The position numbers and the translations under genes are program-made. The notes below the pieces were generated by a model. The model searched no databases. It was given only the letters and a program-made list of their open reading frames with translations, and was not told where the DNA came from. 64,000 nt of DNA from Halomonas sp. NO4 (lineage in GTDB: Bacteria; Pseudomonadota; Gammaproteobacteria; Pseudomonadales; Halomonadaceae), in assembly GCF_010994375.1 (NCBI RefSeq), contig NZ_WHMA01000001.1, positions 150,978-214,977 on the forward strand, given 5' to 3'. Positions within the stretch are counted from its first letter, which is position 1, and each line of letters starts with the position of its first letter. Of the stretch, positions 52,362 through 61,273 are shown in pieces.

Positions 52362-53660
52362 ATGCTGACGATGATGCTCTCGCTCCTCGTCGCCCTGCTG
52401 GTGTTGCTCGGCAGCGGCGTCTGGGTGGCCTTTTCGCTGATGGCGCTGGGCTGGATCGGGCTCTCCCAGTTCACCAACATCCCCACCGGCGACGTCATGG
52501 CGACCAACGTTTGGGGCTCGAGCTACAGCTGGGAGCTGACCGCCCTGCCCATGTTCATCTGGATGGGCGAGATCCTCTTCCGTTCCCGGCTCGCCAACGA
52601 CATGTTCACCGGGCTGTCGCCCTGGATGCGGCGGGTACCGGGCCGACTGCTGCACACCAACGTGGTGGGCTGCGCGCTCTTCGCCGCAGTCTCGGGCTCC
52701 TCGGCGGCCACCTGTGCCACCATGGGCAAGATGACCCTGCCCGAGCTCACCCGGCGGGGCTACGACGAGCGCCTGGTGATCGGCAGCCTGGCGGGCTCGG
52801 CCACCCTGGGCCTGCTGATTCCGCCCTCGATCATCCTGATCGTGTTTGCCGTGGCCACCGACCAGTCGATCGCCCGCCTGTTCATTGCCGGTATCCTTCC
52901 CGGGTTGATGCTGGTCTCGCTGTTCGCCCTCTACCTGATGCTGTGGTCGTGGCGCTATCCCGAGCGCGTGCCGGCCCCCGACCCGGGCATCGGCCTGGGC
53001 GAGAAACTGCGCCGCTCGCGGCGCCTGCTGCCCATGCTGGCACTCATCATCGGCGTGATCGGCTCCATCTACGCCGGCCTCGCCTCGCCCACCGAGGCCG
53101 CCGCCGTGGGGGTCGTGCTCTCCCTGCTGCTGGCGCGCGTGCAGGGCAGCATGGATCGCCACGTCTTCCGCGATGCGCTGCTCGGTGCCGTGCGCACCTC
53201 GATCATGATCGCCTTCATTCTCGCCGGCGCCTCCTTCCTGACCGCTGCCATGGGCTTCACCGGCCTGCCCCGCGACCTGGCCGCCTGGATCGCCGCGCAG
53301 GAGCTCTCGCCGTGGATGCTGCTCGCGGCCCTCACCCTCTTCTTCATCGTACTGGGCTGCTTTCTGGACGGCATCTCGGTAGTGGTGCTGACCACCTCGA
53401 TCATGCTGCCGATGGTGGAGGCCGCCGGCATCGACCTGATCTGGTTCGGGATCTTCCTGGTGATCGTGGTAGAGATGTCGCAGATCACCCCCCCGGTGGG
53501 CTTCAACCTCTTCGTGCTCCAGGGCATGACCGGGCGCAACATTCTCAGCATCGCCTGGGCGGCGATGCCCTTCTTCCTGCTGATGATGCTGGGTGTCGTC
53601 CTGATCACCCTCTTCCCGGCGATCGTCACCTTCCTGCCCGAGGCGATGGGGAATCGCTGA
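52362..53660 (+). CDS. TRAP transporter large permease DctM
   Basis: A 432-residue permease with about twelve helices that couples uptake to sodium ions. Family patterns are ELTALPMFIWMGEILFRS, GCALFAAVSGSSAATCATMGK and EMSQITPPVGFNLFVLQGMTG. GGGAGA precedes the ATG. Its last 35 bases overlap the end of the convergent kinase gene. Confidence 0.94.
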   Translation: MLTMMLSLLVALLVLLGSGVWVAFSLMALGWIGLSQFTNIPTGDVMATNVWGSSYSWELTALPMFIWMGEILFRSRLANDMFTGLSPWMRRVPGRLLHTNVVGCALFAAVSGSSAATCATMGKMTLPELTRRGYDERLVIGSLAGSATLGLLIPPSIILIVFAVATDQSIARLFIAGILPGLMLVSLFALYLMLWSWRYPERVPAPDPGIGLGEKLRRSRRLLPMLALIIGVIGSIYAGLASPTEAAAVGVVLSLLLARVQGSMDRHVFRDALLGAVRTSIMIAFILAGASFLTAAMGFTGLPRDLAAWIAAQELSPWMLLAALTLFFIVLGCFLDGISVVVLTTSIMLPMVEAAGIDLIWFGIFLVIVVEMSQITPPVGFNLFVLQGMTGRNILSIAWAAMPFFLLMMLGVVLITLFPAIVTFLPEAMGNR

Positions 53661-55509
53661 GGCGACGCTCCGGAGGCGCCTCCAGCTCCGCCAGGGCCGC
53701 CCGGGGATCGCGAGGGTAGTAGCGCTCCGGCTGGCGCTGCACGTGGGTGAAGAAGCGGGTGTCCTTGTAGGGCATCTTCATGAAGCCGGAGACGCCCAGG
53801 CCGGTGATCTGGTCCACGGCGGCGAGGATGTCGTCGAGGCGCTGACGAAACTCCGCCTCCCGGGAGGGATCGAGCAGCCGGTAGTAGCTGTGGATCTTGA
53901 GATGGGCGGGCAGCGCCTCGAAGATGATCATGCCGGTATGGTGGATCTCGTTGAGCGCCTCCAGCGAGGCGATGATCGGCTCGGGCAGCACCAGGAACTC
54001 CTCGGGGTCGGGGCCGTCCTCGAAGTAGCTGTGCAGCCGCGAGCGATCCTCCAGTTCCGGCACCGCACTCACCTCGTAGCGCAGGCGCATCCCCGGCTCG
54101 AGGTGGAACGGCTCCTCGGGGTCGTCGCGGTCCAGGTGCAGGGTGTCGCGAGCATTGAACAGGCAGCTCTTGAAGATCCCTCGACGGTAGATGGCCCGCG
54201 CCAGGTTGACCATGTTGTTGACCGCCGCCACGAAGGCCGGCTTGAGCGCCGGGTCGTGGAGGTTGAGCGAGGTGTCGATGTAGACGCCCTCCGCCTCCCA
54301 GCGCACCGCAAGCCCGCCCACCACCGGGTACTTACCAAGCCGGCTGACCGCCGCCAGGAACGCCTTCTCGGTCTCGCCCATGCCCTGCATGAAGTTCTTG
54401 TAGTAGCGGTCGAGCTGGACATCGTTGACGTCGCTGAGCGTCTCCTCGCCGCCCTCCTCGCGCAGGAAGGCCTTGCGCGAGCTGTAGACGACGGTGTCGA
54501 TCTCGTGGGTCGAGGGTCGCACCCAGGTCGGTACCAGCGGCGCCTCGGGTGGCTCGGGGAGATCGATCATCACGGTGCGGGCCAGGCGCGGCATCTCGCG
54601 CACGAAGTGATCGCCGGCCTGGCGCCGGGTGGCGGGATCGGGATCGAGCATGCCGTCGAGCATGCGCGCGAACTCCATGGGCAGTCCCAGCGAGGTCGCG
54701 GGGATGGCGCGATGGCCGAAGCGGCACGACTGGGCCGAGGCGAGCGCATAGAGGGTGCCCGCCGCGCCCTGCTCGTCGAAGCGCGGCGAGGACAGTGCGC
54801 CATTGAGCTGCTCGTCGCCGATGAAGTAGACGTCGCCCAGGCGGGCGTTGGTCTGCTGCAGATTGTCGGACATCAGTTCCATGACGTTGGTCGCCACGAA
54901 CTGCAGGTTGGCATCGAGCTGGGCGAACACCGAGGAACCCCAGTCGATCAGGGCCACCGTCTCACGGGCGGCGTCGAAGACCAGGTTGGAGGGCTTGATG
55001 TCGCCGTGGACGATGGGTTTGCCGGCCGGGCCGGCTTCCCGGCGCAGGGCGCGCAGGATGTCCGCCAGCTGGTCGGCGATACGCACGATCAGCCGCGGTG
55101 CGAGGCGCCCTTCCTGGAGCGAGACCTCCTCCAGGTTGAGCCCCGGCGCGCGCTGCATGACCAGGATCGACTGGCTGCGCACGCGCTGGAAGGCGATCAG
55201 CTTGGGCACTCGCGGATGGTCGACCTGCTCCAGCATGAAGGCCTCTTCCTCGAGGCGGTCCTGAAGGTGCTGGGGCAGGTTGACCCGGGTGAACTTGAAG
55301 ACGTACTCCTCGCCGTGGGCGGTGATGCCGGCGAAGACGAAGCCGTAGGCACCCTTGCCGATCAGCTCGATGTCCCGGTAGCCCAGCTGCTCGAGCTGGG
55401 CCTGACACAGCGCCACCCATTCCTTGAGCTTGCGGGCGTCGTCGTGACTGAGCAGGTAGATCGACTGCTCTTCCGGGATGTAGAACTGCTGCAGGGGTGC
55501 CTGGGGCAT
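53626..55509 (-). CDS. Eukaryotic-like serine/threonine protein kinase
   Basis: A 627-residue protein. The kinase domain fills about residues 45-350 with all key residues: glycine loop GKGAYGFVF (G51, G53, G56), K72 in YVFKFTRV, a catalytic loop HGDIKPSN (D170, K172, N175; HGD instead of HRD), and DWG (D189) in place of DFG. The C-terminal 280 residues have no fold I recognise and no membrane helix. ATG 55509 has GAGGAG eight bases upstream. It lies 11 bases after the E2 gene and is the last gene of the branched-chain dehydrogenase operon. The target is unknown; regulation of the dehydrogenase is an attractive guess only. Confidence 0.85.
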   Translation of the reverse strand: MPQAPLQQFYIPEEQSIYLLSHDDARKLKEWVALCQAQLEQLGYRDIELIGKGAYGFVFAGITAHGEEYVFKFTRVNLPQHLQDRLEEEAFMLEQVDHPRVPKLIAFQRVRSQSILVMQRAPGLNLEEVSLQEGRLAPRLIVRIADQLADILRALRREAGPAGKPIVHGDIKPSNLVFDAARETVALIDWGSSVFAQLDANLQFVATNVMELMSDNLQQTNARLGDVYFIGDEQLNGALSSPRFDEQGAAGTLYALASAQSCRFGHRAIPATSLGLPMEFARMLDGMLDPDPATRRQAGDHFVREMPRLARTVMIDLPEPPEAPLVPTWVRPSTHEIDTVVYSSRKAFLREEGGEETLSDVNDVQLDRYYKNFMQGMGETEKAFLAAVSRLGKYPVVGGLAVRWEAEGVYIDTSLNLHDPALKPAFVAAVNNMVNLARAIYRRGIFKSCLFNARDTLHLDRDDPEEPFHLEPGMRLRYEVSAVPELEDRSRLHSYFEDGPDPEEFLVLPEPIIASLEALNEIHHTGMIIFEALPAHLKIHSYYRLLDPSREAEFRQRLDDILAAVDQITGLGVSGFMKMPYKDTRFFTHVQRQPERYYPRDPRAALAELEAPPERRLSDSPSPRAGR

Positions 55510-55520
55510 GGCGCTGCTCC

Positions 55521-57173
55521 TCAGCCGAGATGCAGGAGCATCGTCTCCGGCGCTTCCAGATAGCCCTTCCAGGCATTGCAGAAGCGGGCAATGGTGCCGC
55601 CGTCGATGATTCGGTGGTCCCCGGCCCAGGTGACCGTCATGATCGCCCGGCGCACCACCTCGCCGGCCTCGTCGAAGCGCGGCAGCCACTGGATCTTGCC
55701 AATGGCGACAATCGCCACTTCCGGGGCGTTGATGATCGGCGCCGCATAGGTGCCACCCAGCGCCCCGATATTGGAGATGCTGATGGTACCGCCCTTGAGG
55801 TCTTCCTGGGCCACCTTGCCGCTGCGCGCCGCCTCGGTGAGGCGCTGGATCTCGCCGGCCACCTCGAGCAGGGTACGTCGCTCCACGCCCTTGACGTTGG
55901 GTACCAGCAACCCGGCCTGGCTGTCCACCGCCATGCCCACGTTGACCGAGGGCAGGTAGTGGATCTCGCTGGCGGCTGCATCGAGGCGGGCATTGAGAAT
56001 CGGCTCCTCGCGTACCGCCAGCGCCATCGCCTTCATGAAGAACGGCATCAGCGTCAGGCGCGCTCCCTTTGCCTCGGCCTGCGGTTTCAGGCGCTCGCGC
56101 AGCGCAAGCAGCGCCGTGACGTCGATCTCCTCGCCATACTGAAAATGCGGGATGGTAGTGGCGGCTTCCACCATGCGCTTGGCCATCACCGCGCGCACCC
56201 CGCGCAGGGGCTCCACGCGCACCTCGCTCGCCTCAGCCTCGGACGCGAGTGCCGGCGACGGAGTGGACTGGGCTGGAGAGGCCGTTGCGGCGGAGAGGGC
56301 AGCCCCCTGCTCCAGGTAGCGCAGCACGTCCTCCTTGAGCACCCGCCCCTGCTTGCCGGTGCCGGGCACGTCCTCCAGGGCGAGGTCGTACTCGCGCATC
56401 AGGCGACGCACCGCCGGTGCGGCGGGAATGCGACCGTAGGGGCCGTAGCCGCCGGCCGCGCGCGGTGACGCGTCCGCGGGCCTGGTCCGTCGAGACGCGG
56501 GCTCGGGCTCGGCAGGCCGCGCATCGGCCGCGCGCGCCGGAGCCGCGTCGGACGCCGTATCCTCGACGCTGTCGGGCACATAGGCAAAGAGCGGCGCATG
56601 CACCTTGGCCACCTCGCCCTTGGGCACGTGAAGCCGACTCACTCGCCCCCCTTCCGGCGCGGTGATCTCCACCAAGGCCTTGTCGGTCATGACGTCGACC
56701 ACCGGCTGGTCCTCGGCGATGTGCTCGCCTTCGGCCACACGCCACTCCACCACCTCACACTCGACGATGCCCTCGCCGATATCGGGAAGGATGAAGTCCT
56801 TGGCCGCGGCCGTCGGTTTTTCGACCCCCTCGCTGGGTTCGGCCGGCGCCGGCTGCTGGGCGACGGAGTCACCGCCGGGTGCCGCTGCCGTCGTCTCAGC
56901 CGCTTGCTGGGGTGTATCGGCATCCGCCGGCTCTCCCTCGGCGGGCTCGTAGGCGAACAATGGCGCGTGCACCTTGGCCACCTCGCCCTTGGGCACATGG
57001 AGCCGGGTGATACGCCCCGCCTCGGGCGCGGTGATCTCGACCAGCGCCTTGTCGGTCATCACCTCGACGACCGGCTGGTCCTCCTCGATGACGTCGCCCT
57101 CGGCGACCCGCCACTCCACGATCTCGCATTCCACGATACCTTCGCCGATATCGGGCAGCATGAACTCACTCAT
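55521..57173 (-). CDS. bkdB: Branched-chain 2-oxoacid dehydrogenase E2 (dihydrolipoamide acyltransferase)
   Basis: A 550-residue E2 core subunit. Two lipoyl domains (lysines K42 and K165 in VMTDKALVEITAP) are separated by an alanine/proline linker. A peripheral-subunit-binding domain (YGRIPAAPAVRRLMREYDL) follows, then the acyltransferase domain with the active histidine H520 in GDHRIIDGGTI. The two lipoyl domains are about 86 percent identical, which points to recent duplication. It transfers acyl groups from E1 to CoA. The assignment to branched-chain substrates rests on the E1 partners and on operon type, and pyruvate cannot be fully excluded. Confidence 0.9.
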   Translation of the reverse strand: MSEFMLPDIGEGIVECEIVEWRVAEGDVIEEDQPVVEVMTDKALVEITAPEAGRITRLHVPKGEVAKVHAPLFAYEPAEGEPADADTPQQAAETTAAAPGGDSVAQQPAPAEPSEGVEKPTAAAKDFILPDIGEGIVECEVVEWRVAEGEHIAEDQPVVDVMTDKALVEITAPEGGRVSRLHVPKGEVAKVHAPLFAYVPDSVEDTASDAAPARAADARPAEPEPASRRTRPADASPRAAGGYGPYGRIPAAPAVRRLMREYDLALEDVPGTGKQGRVLKEDVLRYLEQGAALSAATASPAQSTPSPALASEAEASEVRVEPLRGVRAVMAKRMVEAATTIPHFQYGEEIDVTALLALRERLKPQAEAKGARLTLMPFFMKAMALAVREEPILNARLDAAASEIHYLPSVNVGMAVDSQAGLLVPNVKGVERRTLLEVAGEIQRLTEAARSGKVAQEDLKGGTISISNIGALGGTYAAPIINAPEVAIVAIGKIQWLPRFDEAGEVVRRAIMTVTWAGDHRIIDGGTIARFCNAWKGYLEAPETMLLHLG

Positions 57174-57201
57174 CTTGCGTCTCCTGTCCTGATACCGGTC
57201 G

Positions 57202-58179
57202 TCAAAATTCCACACTGGCGCGGATGGCCTCATAGACCTTGAGGTGATCCGGCATGTACTCCTTCTCCAGTGTCAGCGGGAAGGGCGTGTCCAGGCCGGT
57301 CACCCGCGCGATGGGCGACTCCAGGTACAGGAAGCAGCGCTCCTGGATGGCCGCGGCGATTTCGCCGGCGAATCCCCCGGTGAGCGGCGCCTCGTGGGCG
57401 ATCACCAGCCGGCCGGTCTTGAGCACCGACTCCGCCACGGTGTCCTCGTCCCAAGGCAGGATGGAGCGAAGGTCGATCACTTCGCAGGAGATGCCCGACT
57501 TCTCGGCCTGCTCGACGGCACGGTCGATCATCTCCATCTGGGCGCCCCAGCCGAGCACGGTGACATCGGTACCCTCCTTGGTCACCTCGGCCTCGCCGAT
57601 GGGCAGCTGGTAGTCGTCTTCCGGCACCTCGCCGGTGGAGGCGCGGTAGAGCCGCTTGGGCTCGAAGAAGATCACCGGGTCGGGGTCACGGATCGCCGAG
57701 AGCAGCAAGCCCTTGGCCTGGTAGGGATTGCGCGGCACCACGACCTTGAGCCCCGGGGTGTGCGCGAAATAGGCCTCGGGAGACTGGGAGTGGTAGAGCC
57801 CGCCGGAGATGCCGCCACCGTAGGGGGTGCGGATGGTCAGGCCGCCAACGTTGAAGAGGTCGCCGGAGCGGAAGCGGAACTTGGCCGTCTCGTTGACGAT
57901 CTGGTCGAAGGCCGGAAAGATGTAGTCGGCAAACTGGATCTCGGCCACCGGCACGGAGCCCTGGGCGGCCAGGCCGTTGGCGAAGCCGATGATGCCCTGT
58001 TCCACCAGCGGCGTGTTGAAGCAGCGCGACTTGCCGTAGCGCTCCTGCAGGTGGCTGGTGGCGCGAAACACGCCGCCGAACACCCCTACGTCCTCGCCGA
58101 AGCAGATCACCCGCTCGTCTTCCGCCATGGCGATATCCAGGGCATTGTTGATCGCCTGCAGCATGTTCATGGTCGGCAT
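57202..58179 (-). CDS. bkdA2: 2-oxoacid dehydrogenase E1 beta subunit
   Basis: A 325-residue transketolase-like subunit. Conserved segments are [53 protein letters not shown] and the late [20 protein letters not shown]. It forms the E1 heterotetramer with the gene upstream. ATG 58179 is chosen for GGGAGG eight bases before it, and lies one base past the E1alpha stop. Confidence 0.93.
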   Translation of the reverse strand: MPTMNMLQAINNALDIAMAEDERVICFGEDVGVFGGVFRATSHLQERYGKSRCFNTPLVEQGIIGFANGLAAQGSVPVAEIQFADYIFPAFDQIVNETAKFRFRSGDLFNVGGLTIRTPYGGGISGGLYHSQSPEAYFAHTPGLKVVVPRNPYQAKGLLLSAIRDPDPVIFFEPKRLYRASTGEVPEDDYQLPIGEAEVTKEGTDVTVLGWGAQMEMIDRAVEQAEKSGISCEVIDLRSILPWDEDTVAESVLKTGRLVIAHEAPLTGGFAGEIAAAIQERCFLYLESPIARVTGLDTPFPLTLEKEYMPDHLKVYEAIRASVEF

Positions 58180-58180
58180 C

Positions 58181-59416
58181 TCAGGCACCTCCCTGGTCGT
58201 CATCGGCCGGTTTGTCGGCGGCATCCTCGGCGCGCACGTCGGGATCCAGCGACCGCGCTCCCTTGGGGTACTCGTCGGGATAGCGACGGATGTGGCGCTT
58301 GAGAGCGTCGAGCTGGCGCTGCAGGGCCGGAGTCACGTCGGCATAGACATCGGTGACCAGGCTGTCCAGGGGCGGCGGCGGGCGCTTCTCGGCACGCTTC
58401 ATGGTCTCCAGGACTTCGCGGCGCAGGCTCTCCTGCAGCGCCTTCTCCTCGTCGTCGCTCCACCACCCCTTGTCGGTGAGCCAGCGCCGCATGCGTAGGA
58501 TGGGGTCCTTCTCGCGCCAGGCATCCTCCTCCTTGCGCGAGCGGTAGCCGGAAGGGTCGTCCGAGGAGGAGTGGGCGGCCAGACGGTAGGTCATCGCCTC
58601 GATCAGCACCGGCTGATTCTTGTCCACGGCGATGGCGCGCGCCGCCTGAGTGGCACGATAGACGGCCAGGATATCGTTGCCATCCACGCGGATGACATGC
58701 ATGCGATAGCCGAAGGCACGTGGCGCAATGCCGTCGGCGGCGAACTGCTCATGGGCCGGCGTGGAGATGGCATAGCCGTTGTTGCGGCAGAAGAAGATCA
58801 CCGGCACCTCGTGCACCGCGGCCATGTTCAGGGCGGCGTGGAAATCCCCTTCGGAGGCGGCACCCTCGCCGAAGAAGGTGATGGTGCAGTTCCCTTCGCC
58901 GGCCATCTTCTGGCCATAGGCGTAGCCGGTGGCCTGGGGGATCTGGGTAGCCAGGGGCGACGAGATCGTCATGTAGTGCAGCTTGCGCGACCCGTAGTGG
59001 ATCGGCATCTGACGCCCCTTGCCGTAGTCGAGCTCGTTGCCGAACAGCTGGTTCATGAACTCGTCGTAGGTGAAGCCGCGGTAGACCAGTGCGCCCTGTT
59101 CGCGGTACTGGGCCATGATCATGTCGGTGTCGTCGAGCGCCGCCGTGGCACCGACAACGGCGGCCTCCTCGCCGGTGCACTGCATGTAGAAGGAGAGGCG
59201 CCCCTGGCGCTGCGCCGCCAGCATGCGCTCGTCGAGCACCCGGGTGGTGAGCATGGCGCGATAGATGCGCAGCGCCTTGTCCCGGTCCTGGTCGAGGTCG
59301 GGCACCTCGGCGCCCTCGAAGAGGGTGCCGTCCTGCTGCAGTAACCGGTAGGTCGGGATATGGAACTCATCGCCGGTCATGAACGCCAGCGCATGGACAT
59401 CTTCTGTTGTTGTCAT
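58181..59416 (-). CDS. bkdA1: 2-oxoacid dehydrogenase E1 alpha subunit
   Basis: A 411-residue thiamine-diphosphate subunit that decarboxylates branched-chain 2-oxoacids. The cofactor motif runs from [13 protein letters not shown] to [11 protein letters not shown], and the segment [20 protein letters not shown] carries the phosphorylation-loop serines known from mitochondrial E1. The length matches Pseudomonas BkdA1 (about 410) and exceeds pyruvate dehydrogenase E1alpha. AGGA precedes the ATG. It is the first gene of the operon and lies below the promoter at 59520-59547. No E3 gene follows. Confidence 0.91.
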   Translation of the reverse strand: MTTTEDVHALAFMTGDEFHIPTYRLLQQDGTLFEGAEVPDLDQDRDKALRIYRAMLTTRVLDERMLAAQRQGRLSFYMQCTGEEAAVVGATAALDDTDMIMAQYREQGALVYRGFTYDEFMNQLFGNELDYGKGRQMPIHYGSRKLHYMTISSPLATQIPQATGYAYGQKMAGEGNCTITFFGEGAASEGDFHAALNMAAVHEVPVIFFCRNNGYAISTPAHEQFAADGIAPRAFGYRMHVIRVDGNDILAVYRATQAARAIAVDKNQPVLIEAMTYRLAAHSSSDDPSGYRSRKEEDAWREKDPILRMRRWLTDKGWWSDDEEKALQESLRREVLETMKRAEKRPPPPLDSLVTDVYADVTPALQRQLDALKRHIRRYPDEYPKGARSLDPDVRAEDAADKPADDDQGGA

Positions 59417-59519
59417 CTTCCTGGTCCTTGGGTGGTGGCAGGAGGAAAACCGCCCCTTGTGAGGGCAGTGTTGTCATAACTGTAGCGCCGCGCCAGAGGT
59501 TCGCTCCAACGCAGCGCCG

Positions 59520-59547
59520 ATAATACGACAGTTGACGTTAACGTCAA
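59520..59547 (-). promoter_or_regulatory. Promoter with 16-bp palindrome for the bkd operon
   Basis: On the minus strand TTGACG, 16 bases, TATTAT. The -35 box is the first half of TTGACGTTAACGTCAA (59532-59547), a perfect 16-bp palindrome. The architecture and sequence resemble sites recognised by MerR-family LiuR-type regulators of branched-chain amino acid breakdown, recalled from memory and not checked. Confidence 0.65.
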
Positions 59548-59579
59548 ATCGTCAGAAAGGCTCACCCATGATGCCCGCG

Positions 59580-60338
59580 TCAGCCCTGCCGCACCACCCG
59601 GCGCTGCAGGCGTTCGAAGGCGCTGTCCACGGTGATCGCCAGCAGGCCGATGAGCAGTGCCCCCTGCAGCACGTAGGCGGTATTGCCATTGACGATGCCG
59701 GAGATGATGGGATCGCCCAGGTTGCTGGCGCCCACGGTAGCGCCGATGGCGGCGGTGGCGACATTGATGGTCACCGAGGTACGCACCCCGGCGAGGATCA
59801 CCGGGGCGGCCAGCGGCAGCTCCACCTGACGCAGGATCTGGCCGGGGGTCATACCCATGCCGCGGGCCGCCTCGTGCACGCCCGGATCGATGCCCTGAAT
59901 GCCGGCCAGGGTGTTGCGCACGATGGGCAACAGGCCATAAAGCAGCAGGGCCACCACGATCGGCAGGGTACCGAAGCCCAGTGCCGGCACTGCCAGCGCC
60001 AGCACGGCGACAGGGGGAAAGGTCTGGCCGATGGAGGCGAGCTGAGTCACCAGCGGCAGGAAGTCGCGCCCCGCCGGTCGTGTCACCGCCACCGCGCCAC
60101 CCACGCCGAGCAGCACGGCCAGGAGTGAAGCCAGCCCCACTACCATCACGTGCTGGCCCAGCAGCGCCAGGAAGCTGGCACGCACATAGAGCACGTCGCG
60201 ACTGTCGGGCTCGATGACGCGCAACGGACCTTCGAGCAGCCCCATTCCCAGGCTCAGCGCCAACAGCAGCGCCAGCCAGGCGAGCGGCACCCACCAACCG
60301 GCCAGCGAGTGACGTTGCCTGACGACATCCCCGCTCAT
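59580..60338 (-). CDS. yehW: Osmolyte ABC transporter permease YehW
   Basis: A 252-residue permease of the OpuB type with about six helices. The EAA loop lies in VHEAARGMGMTPGQILRQVELPLAAP. Its ATG overlaps the ATPase stop by four bases. Length and gene order match YehW, the last gene of the E. coli yehZYXW set, a low-affinity betaine transporter. Confidence 0.9.
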   Translation of the reverse strand: MSGDVVRQRHSLAGWWVPLAWLALLLALSLGMGLLEGPLRVIEPDSRDVLYVRASFLALLGQHVMVVGLASLLAVLLGVGGAVAVTRPAGRDFLPLVTQLASIGQTFPPVAVLALAVPALGFGTLPIVVALLLYGLLPIVRNTLAGIQGIDPGVHEAARGMGMTPGQILRQVELPLAAPVILAGVRTSVTINVATAAIGATVGASNLGDPIISGIVNGNTAYVLQGALLIGLLAITVDSAFERLQRRVVRQG

Positions 60339-61273
60339 GCCTTGCTCCCCACCAGCCGGCGCAGCGACAGCTCGCCGATGGGAATGTCGTCATCGTCGAC
60401 CACGGTGAGGCGGTCGACGCGGTGCCACAGCATCAGCGACAGCGCCTGATTGAGGGGAACATCGACCGCGACGCGCTCGTGGGCAAGCAGGCGCGGTCCC
60501 AGCGGCAGCATGCGGTCGCGCACCCGGGTCAGGGCGGCTTCCTTGAGGCCACGCGCATCGCCGCCGAGCATCGAGGCCACGAAATCGTCCACCGGCTCGT
60601 GGAGCAGCTCGAGGGGCGGCCCCTGCTGGACGATGCGCCCCTGGCGCATGACCACCAGGCGGTCGGCCAGCGCCAGGGCCTCGTCCATGTCGTGGGTAAC
60701 GAAGACGATGGTCTTGTGCAGGCGCGCCTGAAGGTCGAGCAGTTCGTGCTGCAGCGCCTCGCGGGTGATCGGATCGAGGGCCCCGAAGGGCTCGTCCATG
60801 AGCAGGATCTCGGGGTCGGCTGCCAGGGCTCGGGCCACGCCGACCCGCTGCGCCTGACCGCCAGAGAGCTGGTGGGGATACTTGGCGGCGAACTCCTCGA
60901 TCGGCAGGCCGAGCAGCGCCATCAGCGTCTCGACCCGCTCGCGCACCTGGGCGCGCGGCCACTTGAGCAGCCGTGGCACCAGACCGATGTTGCGTGCCAC
61001 CGTCCAGTGCGGAAACAGGCCGGTATTCTGGATCACGTAGCCGATGCGCCGGCGCAGGGTCACCTCGTCGAAGGTCCTCACCGGCTGGCCGTCGAGATGG
61101 ATCTCCCCGTCGCTGTGTTCGATGAGCCGGTTGATCATGCGCAGGGTGGTGGACTTGCCGCAGCCCGAGGTACCGACCAGCACGCACAGCTCGCCCTTCT
61201 GCACCCGCAGCGAGATGGCGTCGACCGCCACCTCCTCGCCGAAACGCTTGGTGACGTCGAACAGCTCGATCAC
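60335..61273 (-). CDS. yehX: Osmolyte ABC transporter ATP-binding protein YehX
   Basis: A 312-residue ATPase. Walker A GTSGCGKST, signature LSGGQAQRVGVARA and Walker B ILLMDEPFGALDP are intact. About 80 C-terminal residues follow the ATPase domain (ending LSLRRLVGSK), of the CBS type common in OpuA/ProV relatives. GTG 61273 with GGGAGG six bases upstream is the start; longer open reading into the permease region is not coding. Confidence 0.92.
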   Translation of the reverse strand: MIELFDVTKRFGEEVAVDAISLRVQKGELCVLVGTSGCGKSTTLRMINRLIEHSDGEIHLDGQPVRTFDEVTLRRRIGYVIQNTGLFPHWTVARNIGLVPRLLKWPRAQVRERVETLMALLGLPIEEFAAKYPHQLSGGQAQRVGVARALAADPEILLMDEPFGALDPITREALQHELLDLQARLHKTIVFVTHDMDEALALADRLVVMRQGRIVQQGPPLELLHEPVDDFVASMLGGDARGLKEAALTRVRDRMLPLGPRLLAHERVAVDVPLNQALSLMLWHRVDRLTVVDDDDIPIGELSLRRLVGSKA

